NCBI GenBank assembly: GCA_029202665.1
Contig: CP119326.1
Span: 868,001-932,000, forward strand
Source of the DNA: Candidatus Brevundimonas colombiensis
GTDB lineage: Bacteria; Pseudomonadota; Alphaproteobacteria; Caulobacterales; Caulobacteraceae
DNA length: 64,000 nucleotides
Reading direction: 5' to 3'
Shown: one piece after another, positions 25,680-36,063 of the stretch
How positions within the stretch are numbered: position 1 is the first letter of the stretch
How the letters are laid out: each line of letters begins with the position of its first letter
The notes under the pieces: generated by a model
Database searches by the model: none
What the model saw: only the letters and a program-made list of their open reading frames with translations
Told to the model about the DNA's origin: nothing
Program-made: the position numbers and the translations under genes

Positions 25680-25841
25680 GCATCGGCGAAACCGCTTTTC
25701 CGCCTTGGGATGAACCGGTCGAATGCGGGCGATGCGATCCACCCTCATCCCCGCTCGCGGCGCGAACACAGACCGGCTAAGAAAAAAGGCGCCCCGGCGA
25801 TCCTCCGCCGTCCCCGAAGTTTCAACAGGGAGACAGACCGT

Positions 25842-26726
25842 ATGAGCCCTGCCCGACCGCCCGGCGTCCGGCCGTCCAATCCGGGTCGTCTGGCCACCTA
25901 TTTCCACGTCCATCTGGTGTCGGATTCCACCGGCGAGACGCTGAACGCCATGGCCAAGGCCGTCACCGCCCGCTTCGACGGCGTCATCCCCATCGAGCAC
26001 ATCTACGCCCTGGTCCGCTCCGAAAAGCAGATGGAGCGGGTGTTGCAAGAGGTGGCCTCGGCGCCTGGCGTGGTGCTCCACACCCTGGTCGACCGCGATC
26101 TGCGCGAACAGCTGGAAGAGGGCTGTCGTCGGCTGGACATGCCGCAGATCGGCGCGCTGGATCCCCTGGTGGGCGCCATGTCGCGTTATCTCGGGGCTGC
26201 CCTGTCCACCCGCATCGGCGCCCAGCACGCCCTGGACCACGACTATTTCAATCGGATCGCGGCGCTGGACTTCGCCATGGCCTATGACGATGGCCAGGGT
26301 TCGCTGGAGCAGCTGGAGGGGGCCGATGTGGTGCTGTGCGGCGTCAGCCGGACGTCCAAGACCCCGACCTGCATCTATCTGGCGCATCGCGGCATCCGCG
26401 CGGCCAACGTCCCCCTGGTGCCGGGTCAGGAGGACGGCGAGCGGCTGACCAGGCTGAAGAATCCTCTGGTCATCGGCCTGACCGTCTCGCCGGATCGCCT
26501 GGTGCAGATCCGTCGCAACCGGATCGACAATCTGAACGCCAATCCCTCATCCGCCTATACCGATCAGGAGGCGGTGCGCGACGAGACGATCAGGGCGCGT
26601 CGGGCCTTCGAACGCCGGGGCTGGCCCACCATCGACGTCAGCCGACGGTCGGTCGAGGAGACGGCCGCCGCCATCACCAATCTGCTCAGCGAGCATCGCA
26701 ACCATAAGATCGGAACCACCTGGTGA
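25842..26726 (+). CDS. ppsR: PpsR-type kinase/pyrophosphorylase (DUF299)
   Basis: This bifunctional ADP-dependent kinase and phosphate-dependent pyrophosphorylase regulates PEP synthase or pyruvate phosphate dikinase. In 294 residues it shows FHVHLVSDSTGETLN near the N-terminus, the P-loop GVSRTSKTPT mid-protein and GLTVSPDRLVQIRRNR. The ATG at 25842 follows AGGGAGA; the frame upstream runs into the origin and is not used. In Caulobacter the gene beside Cori, RP001, belongs to this family. Which of the two target enzymes it controls here cannot be seen. Confidence 0.93.
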   Translation: MSPARPPGVRPSNPGRLATYFHVHLVSDSTGETLNAMAKAVTARFDGVIPIEHIYALVRSEKQMERVLQEVASAPGVVLHTLVDRDLREQLEEGCRRLDMPQIGALDPLVGAMSRYLGAALSTRIGAQHALDHDYFNRIAALDFAMAYDDGQGSLEQLEGADVVLCGVSRTSKTPTCIYLAHRGIRAANVPLVPGQEDGERLTRLKNPLVIGLTVSPDRLVQIRRNRIDNLNANPSSAYTDQEAVRDETIRARRAFERRGWPTIDVSRRSVEETAAAITNLLSEHRNHKIGTTW

Positions 26727-27325
26727 GCGACACCGCGCAGCCCCTGATCCTGGCCTCCAAGAGCGCGGCGCGGCGGGCCATGCTGGAAAACGCCGGGGTG
26801 GCGTTCAACGTGCGTGTCGCCGGGGTGGACGAGGACGCGATCAAGGCCGTATCCGGCGACCTGGATCCCGCCGCCCTGGCCGTCCGTTTGGCCGAGGCCA
26901 AGGCCCTGGCCGTGTCGCGCTACGACGCTGACGTCTGGGTGCTGGGGTCGGACCAGACCCTGGCCTTCGACGGGGGGCTGGTGTCCAAGGCCCGGTCGCT
27001 GGACGAGGCGCGTGATCGGCTGAAGACGATGCGCGGTCGGTCGCATCAGCTCCATTCCGGCGCCGCCCTGGCGACCAGGGGGCAGATCGTCTGGTCGGGG
27101 GTCGACACGGTCGAAATGCGGATGCGCGACTTTTCCGACGCCTTTCTGGACGCCTATCTGGCGGCCGAGGGCGCGGCCCTGCTGTCCTGCGTCGGTTCGT
27201 ATCGGCTGGAGGGACTGGGGGCGCAGTTGTTCGAGGGGGTGGACGGCGACTATTTCACCGTGCTGGGCCTGCCGCTGTGGCCCGTTCTGGCGGAACTACG
27301 CCGAGCCGGGGTGCTGGCGCCATGA
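26723..27325 (+). CDS. Maf-family nucleoside triphosphate pyrophosphatase
   Basis: This 200-residue housecleaning enzyme hydrolyses non-canonical or specific NTPs. LILASKSAARRAML, VLGSDQTLAFDG and the SCVGSYRLEGLGAQLFEGVDGD motif are family hallmarks. The GTG start overlaps the ppsR stop (GTGA), and the aroE start overlaps its own stop (ATGA). The ppsR-maf-aroE-coaE-dnaQ order matches the Caulobacter origin region. Confidence 0.93.
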   Translation: MSDTAQPLILASKSAARRAMLENAGVAFNVRVAGVDEDAIKAVSGDLDPAALAVRLAEAKALAVSRYDADVWVLGSDQTLAFDGGLVSKARSLDEARDRLKTMRGRSHQLHSGAALATRGQIVWSGVDTVEMRMRDFSDAFLDAYLAAEGAALLSCVGSYRLEGLGAQLFEGVDGDYFTVLGLPLWPVLAELRRAGVLAP

Positions 27326-28128
27326 CCGTTCAGGCCGGGGTCGTCGGCTGGCCCATCGCCCATTCGCTCAGCCCGCTGATCCATACGACCTGGATCACGG
27401 CGGCGGGCCTGGACGCCGCCTATGTCGCCTACGGCCCGGAGACGCCCGACCAGTTCGCGGCCCTGCTGGATCAGGGGCGTTCGGGTCGGTTGCGCGGGCT
27501 GAACATCACCGCCCCCTATAAGGAACAGGCCTTCGCCGCTGCGGATCGCGTGTCGGAGGCCGCCCGTCTGGCGGGGTCGGCCAATCTGCTGGTGTTCGAG
27601 GACGGCCGCATCAACGCCGACAGCACCGATGGTTATGGGCTGATGAACGCCCTGACGGAACAGGCGCCGGCCCTTGGGGTCGACCGCCGGCCGGTGGTGA
27701 TTCTGGGGGCCGGCGGGGCGGCCCGCGCGGCGGCCAGCGCGCTGACGGCGGCCGGGGCCAGTGTTCGCATCCTCAATCGCTCGCGCGACCGGGCCGAACG
27801 ACTGGCCGCCGATCTTGGCGCGGGTGTGACGGTGGCGGAGGCGGACGACGCCTTCAAAGGCGCCGTCCTGGTGGTCAATGCGCTCAGCGTCCGGCCCGAT
27901 CTCGATGTCGGGCGGCTGGAAGCGGACACGGTGGTCATGGACATGACCTATCGCCCGCTCGAAACGCCGCTGCTGGCCGCCGCCCGGGCGCGGGGTCTGG
28001 TCGGGGTCGATGGTCTGGCCATGTTGATCGGCCAGGCGCGCCCATCGTTCGAGGCCATCTTCGGGCGCGCCGTCCCCGAAACCAACGTGCGCCAGCGTGT
28101 GCTGGCTCATCTGGGAGAGACGGAGTGA
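27322..28128 (+). CDS. aroE: Shikimate dehydrogenase
   Basis: This 268-residue NADPH enzyme reduces 3-dehydroshikimate in the aromatic amino-acid pathway. Catalytic residues are K67 in NITAPYK and D103 in NADSTDGYG. The nucleotide fold shows GAGGAARAAA near residue 135 and LNRSRDRAERLA. The IAHSLSPLIH shikimate motif is at 12-21. The ATG overlaps the maf TGA and the coaE GTG overlaps the aroE TGA. Confidence 0.95.
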   Translation: MTVQAGVVGWPIAHSLSPLIHTTWITAAGLDAAYVAYGPETPDQFAALLDQGRSGRLRGLNITAPYKEQAFAAADRVSEAARLAGSANLLVFEDGRINADSTDGYGLMNALTEQAPALGVDRRPVVILGAGGAARAAASALTAAGASVRILNRSRDRAERLAADLGAGVTVAEADDAFKGAVLVVNALSVRPDLDVGRLEADTVVMDMTYRPLETPLLAAARARGLVGVDGLAMLIGQARPSFEAIFGRAVPETNVRQRVLAHLGETE

Positions 28129-28775
28129 TCCTGATCGGCCTGACAGGCTCCATCGGCATGGGCAAGTCGACGACCACGGCCATGTTCGCCGATCGGGGCG
28201 CCGTGGTCTGGAACGCCGACGAGGCGGTGCATCGGCTTTACGCCCCTGGCGGCGCGGCCGTGGCGCCGGTGGGCGCGGCCTTCCCAGGCGTGGTGGCGGA
28301 CGGCGCGGTGGACCGCACACGACTGGCCGAGGCCTTGGGGCGCGACGAGACCGCCTTTCGGCGGCTGGAAGCCATCGTCCATCCTCTGGTCGCGGCGGGC
28401 CGCGCCGAGGATCTGGAGGCGGCCAGGTCGGCAGGCGTGCGCCTGGCCGTGCTCGATATTCCCCTGCTGTTCGAAACCGGCGGCGACGCCGGGGTGGATG
28501 CGGTGGTGGTGATCTCGGCCGATCCGGCCATTCAGGCCGAACGGGTGCTGGCCCGACCCGGCATGACGCGCGAACGGTTTGAGGCCATCCTGGCGCGCCA
28601 GCTGCCCGATGCGGAAAAGCGCGCGCGCGCCGATTTCGTCATCGACACCGGCCGAGGTCTGGATGTCGCCCGCGCCCAGGTCGGGGCCGTGGTCGATGCC
28701 GTGCTGGATCCGGCGTGGATATCTCTCCGTGGTCGGCGCGACGCCCTTCCGCCCGACGCCGAACGCCCCCATTAA
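28125..28775 (+). CDS. coaE: Dephospho-CoA kinase
   Basis: This 216-residue kinase carries out the last step of coenzyme A synthesis. The P-loop GSIGMGKST is at residues 8-16; VWNADEAVHRLY near 34 and DIPLLFETGGD near 113 are family motifs. It uses a GTG start inside the GTGA overlap with aroE. The gene is a plain member of the origin-proximal operon. Confidence 0.95.
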   Translation: MILIGLTGSIGMGKSTTTAMFADRGAVVWNADEAVHRLYAPGGAAVAPVGAAFPGVVADGAVDRTRLAEALGRDETAFRRLEAIVHPLVAAGRAEDLEAARSAGVRLAVLDIPLLFETGGDAGVDAVVVISADPAIQAERVLARPGMTRERFEAILARQLPDAEKRARADFVIDTGRGLDVARAQVGAVVDAVLDPAWISLRGRRDALPPDAERPH

Positions 28776-28781
28776 GGACGC

Positions 28782-29504
28782 ATGGCGCGCGAGATCGTTC
28801 TGGACACCGAAACCACCGGCTTCGACCCCAAGACGGGCGACCGGCTGATCGAGGTCGGCTGCATCGAGATTCAGGACCTGCTGCCCACGGGCCGCACCTT
28901 CCACCGCTTCGTCAACCCTGAGCGTCTGATCCCGCCCGACGCTATCCGCGTGCACGGGATCACCGACGAAAAGGTGAAGGACGCGCCCAAGTTCGCCGAG
29001 ATCGCCGACGACCTGATCGAATTCATCGGCGACGCCCCGATGATCGCCCATAACGCGGCCTTTGACCGCAACTTCATCGACTTCGAATACAATCGCTGCG
29101 GCCGGCCCATCACGGGCGAGGCGCGCTGGATCGACACGCTGAAACTGGCTCAAAGCCGGTTTCCGGGCATGCCCAACTCGCTGGACGCCCTGTGCAAACG
29201 CTACAAGGTGTCTCTGGTCGAGCGCACCCTGCACGGCGCCCTGATCGACGCCCGCCTGCTGGCCGAGGTGTATCTGGAACTGCGTGGCGGCAAGGAGCGG
29301 GTGCTGGACCTGTCGTCGGGTCCGGTCGGCCGTAGCCAGGGCGGGACCATCCAGGTCGCGGCCTATGGTCCGCGTCCCCGCCCCCTCGCCCCGCGCTCCA
29401 CGCCCGAGGAACAGGCCGCCCACGTCGCCTTCCTGGCCAAGATGCTGAAGGACCGTTCCCTATGGGACGCCTACGGCCTGCCCGCTCAGGACGACGCGGC
29501 CTAA
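28782..29504 (+). CDS. dnaQ: DNA polymerase III epsilon subunit (proofreading exonuclease)
   Basis: This DEDDh 3'-5' exonuclease proofreads replication. The 240-residue protein has Exo I LDTETTGFD (D8, E10), Exo II HNAAFDRNFID and Exo III LHGALIDA. The C-terminal linker APRSTPEEQAAHVAFLAKML would tether it to the polymerase. It begins six bases after coaE and is probably the last gene of the ppsR-dnaQ operon; it faces the convergent dapB. Confidence 0.94.
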   Translation: MAREIVLDTETTGFDPKTGDRLIEVGCIEIQDLLPTGRTFHRFVNPERLIPPDAIRVHGITDEKVKDAPKFAEIADDLIEFIGDAPMIAHNAAFDRNFIDFEYNRCGRPITGEARWIDTLKLAQSRFPGMPNSLDALCKRYKVSLVERTLHGALIDARLLAEVYLELRGGKERVLDLSSGPVGRSQGGTIQVAAYGPRPRPLAPRSTPEEQAAHVAFLAKMLKDRSLWDAYGLPAQDDAA

Positions 29505-29600
29505 CGGCCGCACCCACCTACTATGCGCTCAAGTCGTGAGCGACCGGATAGCCTGTCCACTGGCCGATCGGAGCGCGCGCGAAGCGCCTCAGACATCAAG

Positions 29601-29628
29601 CTTGGGTTCAGGCTTGCCTGAACCCAAG
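29601..29628 (-). terminator. Hairpin spanning the dapB stop codon
   Basis: The perfect 12-bp stem CTTGGGTTCAGG/CCTGAACCCAAG with a 4-base loop includes the last codons and TGA of dapB. There is no long T tract. It may end or protect both convergent transcripts, dapB and dnaQ. Confidence 0.55.
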
Positions 29629-30357
29629 CACGTCCTGCATGTCGTAGAGGCCGGGCTGACGGGTGCGGACCCAGGCGGAGGCCGCGACGGCGCCGCGCGC
29701 GAACAGTGACCGGTCGATGGCCGAATGGCTGAGGGTCAAAACCTCGTCCTCGGAGGCGAACAGCACGGTGTGTTCACCCACGATCCCGCCCGCGCGGATC
29801 GAGGAAAAGCCGATCTTGCCCGGTTCCCGCTCGCCCTGCACGCCGTCGTAGGGCGCGGTGCGCAGCTCGGCCAGATCGGAGAACCGACCCTCGGCCGCCG
29901 CCTCACCCAGCATCAGGGCGGTGCCGGAGGGGGAATCCACCTTGCGGCGATGATGGGCCTCGGTGATCTCGATATCCCAGTCCCGGGCGTCCAGACGCTG
30001 GGCGGCGTGTTGGACGAGGCCGATCAGGATATTGACGCCTAGAGAGAAGTTGCCGCTCTTGACGATGGCCACCTTTTCGGCGGCCTTCAGCAGGGCGGCC
30101 TCCTGCTCGGGCGTGAAGCCGGTCGAACCGATAACCAGGGCCGGGCCGCCGTTTTCGGCCGCCTTTTCGGCCAGAACGACCGAGGCGTCGGGCGTCGAGA
30201 AGTCGATGATCACGTCGCACAGCGACAGGTCGGCGGTCTCGCCCCAGTCGAACCGGGCGGCGACCACCACGTCCTCGCGGGCATCCAGCACCTGAGAAAC
30301 CGCGCGGCCCATCCGGCCGCGATAGCCGGAAATGCCGGCGTGGAAGATTGCGCTCAA
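29608..30357 (-). CDS. dapB: 4-hydroxy-tetrahydrodipicolinate reductase
   Basis: This 249-residue enzyme of the lysine and diaminopimelate pathway has the NAD(P) fold GISGYRGRMGRAV near the start, SGNFSLGVN, and the catalytic EAHHRRKVDSPSGTA with the conserved histidine and lysine. It starts with TTG in a TTGA overlap with the dnaJ stop, so translation is likely coupled to dnaJ. Pairing of dapB with dnaJ is not functional but is conserved in Caulobacterales as I recall. Confidence 0.94.
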   Translation of the reverse strand: MSAIFHAGISGYRGRMGRAVSQVLDAREDVVVAARFDWGETADLSLCDVIIDFSTPDASVVLAEKAAENGGPALVIGSTGFTPEQEAALLKAAEKVAIVKSGNFSLGVNILIGLVQHAAQRLDARDWDIEITEAHHRRKVDSPSGTALMLGEAAAEGRFSDLAELRTAPYDGVQGEREPGKIGFSSIRAGGIVGEHTVLFASEDEVLTLSHSAIDRSLFARGAVAASAWVRTRQPGLYDMQDVLGFRQA

Positions 30358-31556
30358 GCCGCGTTCTCTTTCGACCCGTCCGCGTCCTGGTTGCCCAGGA
30401 TGTCGGCCCAGAAACGCTTCGCCTTTCCGGCAAAGCTGGAATTCCGGGGGTTTTGCCCCTCTCCGAACGACAGGGCAAGCTCTTCCAGCAACTCACGCTG
30501 GCGCGGCGTCAGATCGGTGGGCGTCTCGACGAACAGTTCCACCACCAGATCGCCGCGGTTGCGGCCGTTCAGATGGGGCATTCCCTTGCCCTTGATGCGC
30601 ACCGTCTTGCCGGTCTGGGCGCCTGCGGGCACGGCGACTGAAGCCTTGCACTTGCCGTCGCAGGCGGTGGAGACCAGGCAGGGGGCGTCGATCTCGCCGC
30701 CCAGGGCCGCCACCGTCATCGGCACGGGCACGGTGACCAGCAGATCCAGGTTGTCGCGCTCGAACAGGTCGTGCGGCGTTACGGAGATAAAGACGTAGAG
30801 ATCGCCGCGCGGTCCCCCGCGCTGGCCCGCATCGCCTTCGCCCGACAGGCGGATGCGCGACCCGTCGTCCACGCCGGCGGGGATTTTCAGGTTCAGGGTG
30901 CGGGTCTTTCGCACCTGGCCGTGACCGTGGCAGGTCGGGCAGGGATCGGCGATCATCTGGCCTTGCCCATGGCAACGGGGGCAGGTGCGTTCCACCTGGA
31001 AGAAGCCGTTCGCCTGGCGCACCCGCCCCGCGCCGTTGCAGGTGGTGCAGGTGACGGGTTTTGTCCCCGGCTTGGCGCCCGATCCCTCGCAGGTGTCGCA
31101 GGTCAGGGTGGAGGGGATGTCCAGTTCGACGTCCTCGCCCCTGTAGGCCTGCTCCAGGGTGATCTCCAGATCATAGCGCAGGTCCGAGCCACGGCGCGGT
31201 CCGCCCTGTTGGCCCCGTCCCTGCCGGCCGCCGAACGCGTCGCCGAACGCATCGCCGAACACCTGAGAGAAGATGTCGTTGATGTCGGAGAAGCCCTGCT
31301 GGCCCTGGCCGAACGGATTGCCGCCCCCGCCGCCGTTGACGCCCGCATGGCCGAACCGATCATAAGCCGCGCGCTTGTTCTCGTCCGACAGGACGGTATA
31401 GGCCTCGGAGACTTCCTTGAACTGGGCCATCGACTCTTCCGAGCCGCCGTTGCGGTCGGGGTGATGGATCATGGCCAGCTTGCGGTAGGCGGCCTTCAGA
31501 CCGGGCGCGTCGATCGTGCGTTCGACGCCCAGAACCTCGTAATAGTCACGCGCCAT
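30354..31556 (-). CDS. dnaJ: Chaperone DnaJ (Hsp40)
   Basis: This 400-residue co-chaperone stimulates DnaK. It has a J domain with HPD at 32-34, a Gly/Phe-rich linker, four zinc-binding CxxCxGxG-type repeats between about 150 and 220 and the C-terminal substrate-binding domains. The ATG is at 31556. It lies 175 bases downstream of dnaK behind an intrinsic terminator, so its level may be set below that of dnaK. Confidence 0.97.
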   Translation of the reverse strand: MARDYYEVLGVERTIDAPGLKAAYRKLAMIHHPDRNGGSEESMAQFKEVSEAYTVLSDENKRAAYDRFGHAGVNGGGGGNPFGQGQQGFSDINDIFSQVFGDAFGDAFGGRQGRGQQGGPRRGSDLRYDLEITLEQAYRGEDVELDIPSTLTCDTCEGSGAKPGTKPVTCTTCNGAGRVRQANGFFQVERTCPRCHGQGQMIADPCPTCHGHGQVRKTRTLNLKIPAGVDDGSRIRLSGEGDAGQRGGPRGDLYVFISVTPHDLFERDNLDLLVTVPVPMTVAALGGEIDAPCLVSTACDGKCKASVAVPAGAQTGKTVRIKGKGMPHLNGRNRGDLVVELFVETPTDLTPRQRELLEELALSFGEGQNPRNSSFAGKAKRFWADILGNQDADGSKENAA

Positions 31557-31666
31557 CGGGCGTTCGTCCTCATACTTCCCCTGCCGGGCTCCATTGCGCC
31601 TCTGCGGGCGATGACGGAGCTACGGTGTCCCGGCTGACATGGGGGCCGGGACGAATGATGCAAGTT

Positions 31667-31703
31667 TCAAGAAAAGACCCCGCCTATCGCAAGACAAGCG
31701 GGG
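31667..31703 (-). terminator. Intrinsic terminator between dnaK and dnaJ
   Basis: On the minus strand CCCCGC pairs with GCGGGG across a 14-base loop and is followed by TCTTTTCTT. It follows the dnaK stop by about 28 bases. It probably gives a partial stop between dnaK and dnaJ. Confidence 0.65.
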
Positions 31704-31731
31704 CCGTATCATTTCAGCGACCTGTTGCGGA

Positions 31732-33639
<1,908 letters not shown>

Positions 33640-33781
33640 GGGCGTTCTTTGTCTCTCTCGTTTCAGCGGGCGATGCGGCGGCCTTCGACGAAGCGCCGCG
33701 CGTGACCGCCCCCGGGTTGGGTTGGCGTTGCAGGAGCCGGATAGCCCCAGTTTTCGCGGGGTTTCTCCGAAGCTGGCCCCG

Positions 33782-33811
33782 ATATGGGAAAATCCCCCGG
33801 CCCCGCAAGGG
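33782..33811 (-). promoter_or_regulatory. Sigma-32-type heat-shock promoter of dnaK
   Basis: On the minus strand CTTG, 17 bases, CCCATAT matches the heat-shock sigma consensus. The rest of the 33640-33938 gap is the dnaK leader and the start region of the divergent alkB-like gene. Confidence 0.75.
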
Positions 33812-33938
33812 CGATCTGCGATTCGGACCGCTCCAAGAACGATGAAAGTCGAAGGCGCTCGGGATGGCCGGAACACGCGCATCAAGGCCGATGACGGCTC
33901 GGACCCATGCGGCTATGATTTCTGATCAGGGTTCACCT

Positions 33939-34619
33939 ATGGCCAGGAGCCGACACGGTCGCGCATCAATGTCTGTGAGGTCAGCGACGACACGTACACC
34001 CGCTGAAGTCGACACCGCCGTCGAGGGTTTTCGACTGTGGCCCGCGGCGTTCGATGCGGCGGGCCAGGCGGCGCTGGTCGCGGACGTATTCGCGCGGCTG
34101 CGGGACGCGCCGCCCTATCGGCCGATCACGCCCGGCGGGCGGCCCTTCTCCGTCGAAATGAGCAATTTCGGTCCGCTGGGCTGGGTGTCGGACAGGGCGG
34201 GTTATCGATATCAGGCGACGCATCCGGAGACGGGCCGTGCCTGGCCCGCGATCCCGGACGTGCTGCTGGACCTATGGCGCGACACGGTGAACTGGCCCGA
34301 ACCGCCCGACGCCTGTCTGGTCAATCTGTACCGCGACGGGGCCAGGATGGGTCTGCATCAGGATCGCGACGAAGCCGATCTCGGCGCGCCGGTCCTGTCG
34401 GTGTCGCTGGGCGACGCCGCCGTTTTCCGCATCGGCCCGGCCAGGGGCGGACGCACCACCAGCCTCAGACTGAACAGCGGCGACGTCTGCGCCCTGACGG
34501 GGCCGGCGCGCCTGGCCCGGCACGGGATCGACCGCGTGCTGGCGGGCTCGTCGCGCCTGATCCCTGGCGGCGGGCGTCTGAACCTGACGCTGCGGCGCGC
34601 TGGCTTCAGTCCAGGTTGA
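33939..34619 (+). CDS. alkB: AlkB-family 2-oxoglutarate/Fe(II) dioxygenase
   Basis: This DNA repair enzyme removes methyl groups from 1-methyladenine and 3-methylcytosine. All catalytic residues are present in the 226-residue protein: H140 and D142 in LHQDRDEAD, H195 in ARHGIDRV, and the 2-oxoglutarate-binding R213-x-N215-x-T217-x-R219. PVLSVSLGD follows the HxD motif, as in E. coli AlkB. The ATG at 33939 is preferred because CAGGG lies seven bases upstream; other ATGs at 33864, 33918 and 33969 are in frame. Its end overlaps the convergent ferric-reductase-like gene by 14 bases. Confidence 0.88.
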   Translation: MARSRHGRASMSVRSATTRTPAEVDTAVEGFRLWPAAFDAAGQAALVADVFARLRDAPPYRPITPGGRPFSVEMSNFGPLGWVSDRAGYRYQATHPETGRAWPAIPDVLLDLWRDTVNWPEPPDACLVNLYRDGARMGLHQDRDEADLGAPVLSVSLGDAAVFRIGPARGGRTTSLRLNSGDVCALTGPARLARHGIDRVLAGSSRLIPGGGRLNLTLRRAGFSPG

Positions 34620-35415
34620 TCTTTTCGCCGCCCGTTCCGCCCAGCCGCCAATAGCCGGCCGCCTTCATCGCCTTTGGCGAAAAGCCGAGCGCCAAGGCGC
34701 GGGCGCGCAGGGCCTTGGCCACGTCCGCCTCGGCGGCGATCCAGACATAGGCGTCGGATCGATCGACGCCGGTCAGGGCCGTTTCGACCGCCGCCAACAG
34801 GGTCTCGGCCCGGCCGCGCGGGGCGCCGTCCCGCGTCGCCCAGGTCAAGGCGACCTCGGCAGGGCTGTCCAAATCCAGACGGGACGCCGCATCGGCGACC
34901 TCGATCACCGCATGGGCGCGCACGCCCGCAGGTAATTCCTCCAGCCGGCGCGCGATGGCGGGGAGCGCGGTCTCGTCGCCGATCAGCACATGATCGGCGA
35001 AGTCGGTCGGCACGACGAAGGAGCCGCGCGGCCCCCCGATTCCCAGGACCGAGCCGACCTTGGCCGCCGTCGCCCATTCGGTGGCCGGTCCGCCGTGGCC
35101 GATGGCGAAGTCCAGCGTCAGCCGGTTCGTCGCCGGGTCATAGGCGCGGGGCGTATAGTCGCGGGCGGGCGGACGCGGCTCGGGAAAGATCGGCCCGTCC
35201 GGCCCCACCGTGGGCAGGATCGGCGCCTGCCCCTCGGCTGCGGGGAAGATCTTCACATGATCGTCGAACCCCAGGGAGACGAAGCCCGCCAGGTCCGGCC
35301 CCTCCAGAACGGAGCGGCGAAGATCGGGCGTCAGGTCCTGAACCGAGGCCACGTTCAGGGTGCGGAACTTCAGATCGTGCCGCACACGACGGGTGATGCG
35401 AGGTGTGTCGCTCAT
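34606..35415 (-). CDS. Siderophore-interacting protein (YqjH-like ferric reductase)
   Basis: This 269-residue FAD enzyme reduces ferric siderophores in the cytoplasm with NAD(P)H. The FAD-binding RDYTPR is at residues 85-90, followed by FAIGHGGPATEWA, GIGGPRGSF and VLIGDETALPAIARR. The C-terminal AGYWRLGGTG is typical of the SIP family. It is downstream of a PadR regulator with a four-base ATGA overlap. E. coli pairs the homologous YqjH with the PadR regulator YqjI, so metal-responsive control is likely. Confidence 0.9.
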   Translation of the reverse strand: MSDTPRITRRVRHDLKFRTLNVASVQDLTPDLRRSVLEGPDLAGFVSLGFDDHVKIFPAAEGQAPILPTVGPDGPIFPEPRPPARDYTPRAYDPATNRLTLDFAIGHGGPATEWATAAKVGSVLGIGGPRGSFVVPTDFADHVLIGDETALPAIARRLEELPAGVRAHAVIEVADAASRLDLDSPAEVALTWATRDGAPRGRAETLLAAVETALTGVDRSDAYVWIAAEADVAKALRARALALGFSPKAMKAAGYWRLGGTGGEKINLD

Positions 35416-36053
35416 GCCTTTTCCACCCTGTCGGCGGTCTCGGTCAGAAGGGCGGCGATGGCCTGGATCTGAGACTCCGTCAGGGCGGTCTCTCCTGACA
35501 AACGCGCGTGAATGGCGTGGCGCAGCCGTCCTATGGCGTCGTGGATGGCGGCGGGCCGCATGGCGCGCGCGGCGAACTTGTCCATCGTCGCCTCGGCCGC
35601 CTTCAGGACCTCTTCGTTCTCCGCCAGCATGGCGCGGCCGGCGCCGGTGATGGTGTACAGCTTCTTGCCGCCCTGGGCCTCGGATTCCAACGCGCCCATC
35701 TCTTCCAGCAGCGTCAGGCTGGGATAGATGACGCCGGGGCTGGGCGAATAGGCGCCGCCCAGCTTGGTTTCGACCGCCTTGATCAGCTCATAGCCATGGC
35801 TGGGCTTTTCGGCGATCAGCGACAGCAGCACCCAGCGCAGCGTGCCGTGGTCGAACAGACGTCCGCCGCCACGACGGCCATGGCCGTGACCGCGTCCGCG
35901 CGCCTCGCGCCCTTCCCAGCCCGGTCCGAAGTCGGCGCGGTGCGGACCGCGCATCCCTCTCCCGAAACCGTGACCGAAGGCGAAGCCGCCGTGGCGGTCG
36001 TGGTGTCCGCCGCAGTCGTCGCGGCGGCCTCTGAACATCCCCATGGATCGCAT
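35412..36053 (-). CDS. PadR-family regulator with His-rich N-terminus (YqjI-like)
   Basis: This 213-residue regulator has a PadR winged helix at about residues 65-150 (LLSLIAEKPSHGYELIKAVE, YSPSPGVIYPSLTLLEEMG) and a C-terminal dimerisation helix. The first 60 residues are rich in Gly, Arg and His, with seven histidines and a cysteine (C14, H17, H18, H21, H28, H38, H56, H58), a likely metal-binding tail. E. coli YqjI has the same design, binds nickel or iron and represses the ferric reductase gene yqjH. The ATG at 36053 has AAAGGA upstream; a GTG at 36083 would start inside the operator. Confidence 0.88.
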   Translation of the reverse strand: MRSMGMFRGRRDDCGGHHDRHGGFAFGHGFGRGMRGPHRADFGPGWEGREARGRGHGHGRRGGGRLFDHGTLRWVLLSLIAEKPSHGYELIKAVETKLGGAYSPSPGVIYPSLTLLEEMGALESEAQGGKKLYTITGAGRAMLAENEEVLKAAEATMDKFAARAMRPAAIHDAIGRLRHAIHARLSGETALTESQIQAIAALLTETADRVEKA

Positions 36054-36063
36054 AAGTGATTCC

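Larger units (their letters stand above)
25394..25841. other. Predicted chromosomal replication origin (Cori-like)
   Basis: The gap between hemE and the divergent DUF299/ppsR gene corresponds to the position of Cori in Caulobacter crescentus. It contains an AT-rich tract at 25432-25455, several TTAA motifs including two CtrA-like sites, a near-consensus DnaA box, a second weaker inverted DnaA-like box GGTGGACAA at 25578-25586, and a direct repeat of GGCTTTGCG at 25612-25620 and 25622-25630. Four parS-like sites lie 4-9 kb to the left. Gene orientation switches here from mainly minus to plus. No ORF fits the gap convincingly. Confidence 0.78.
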
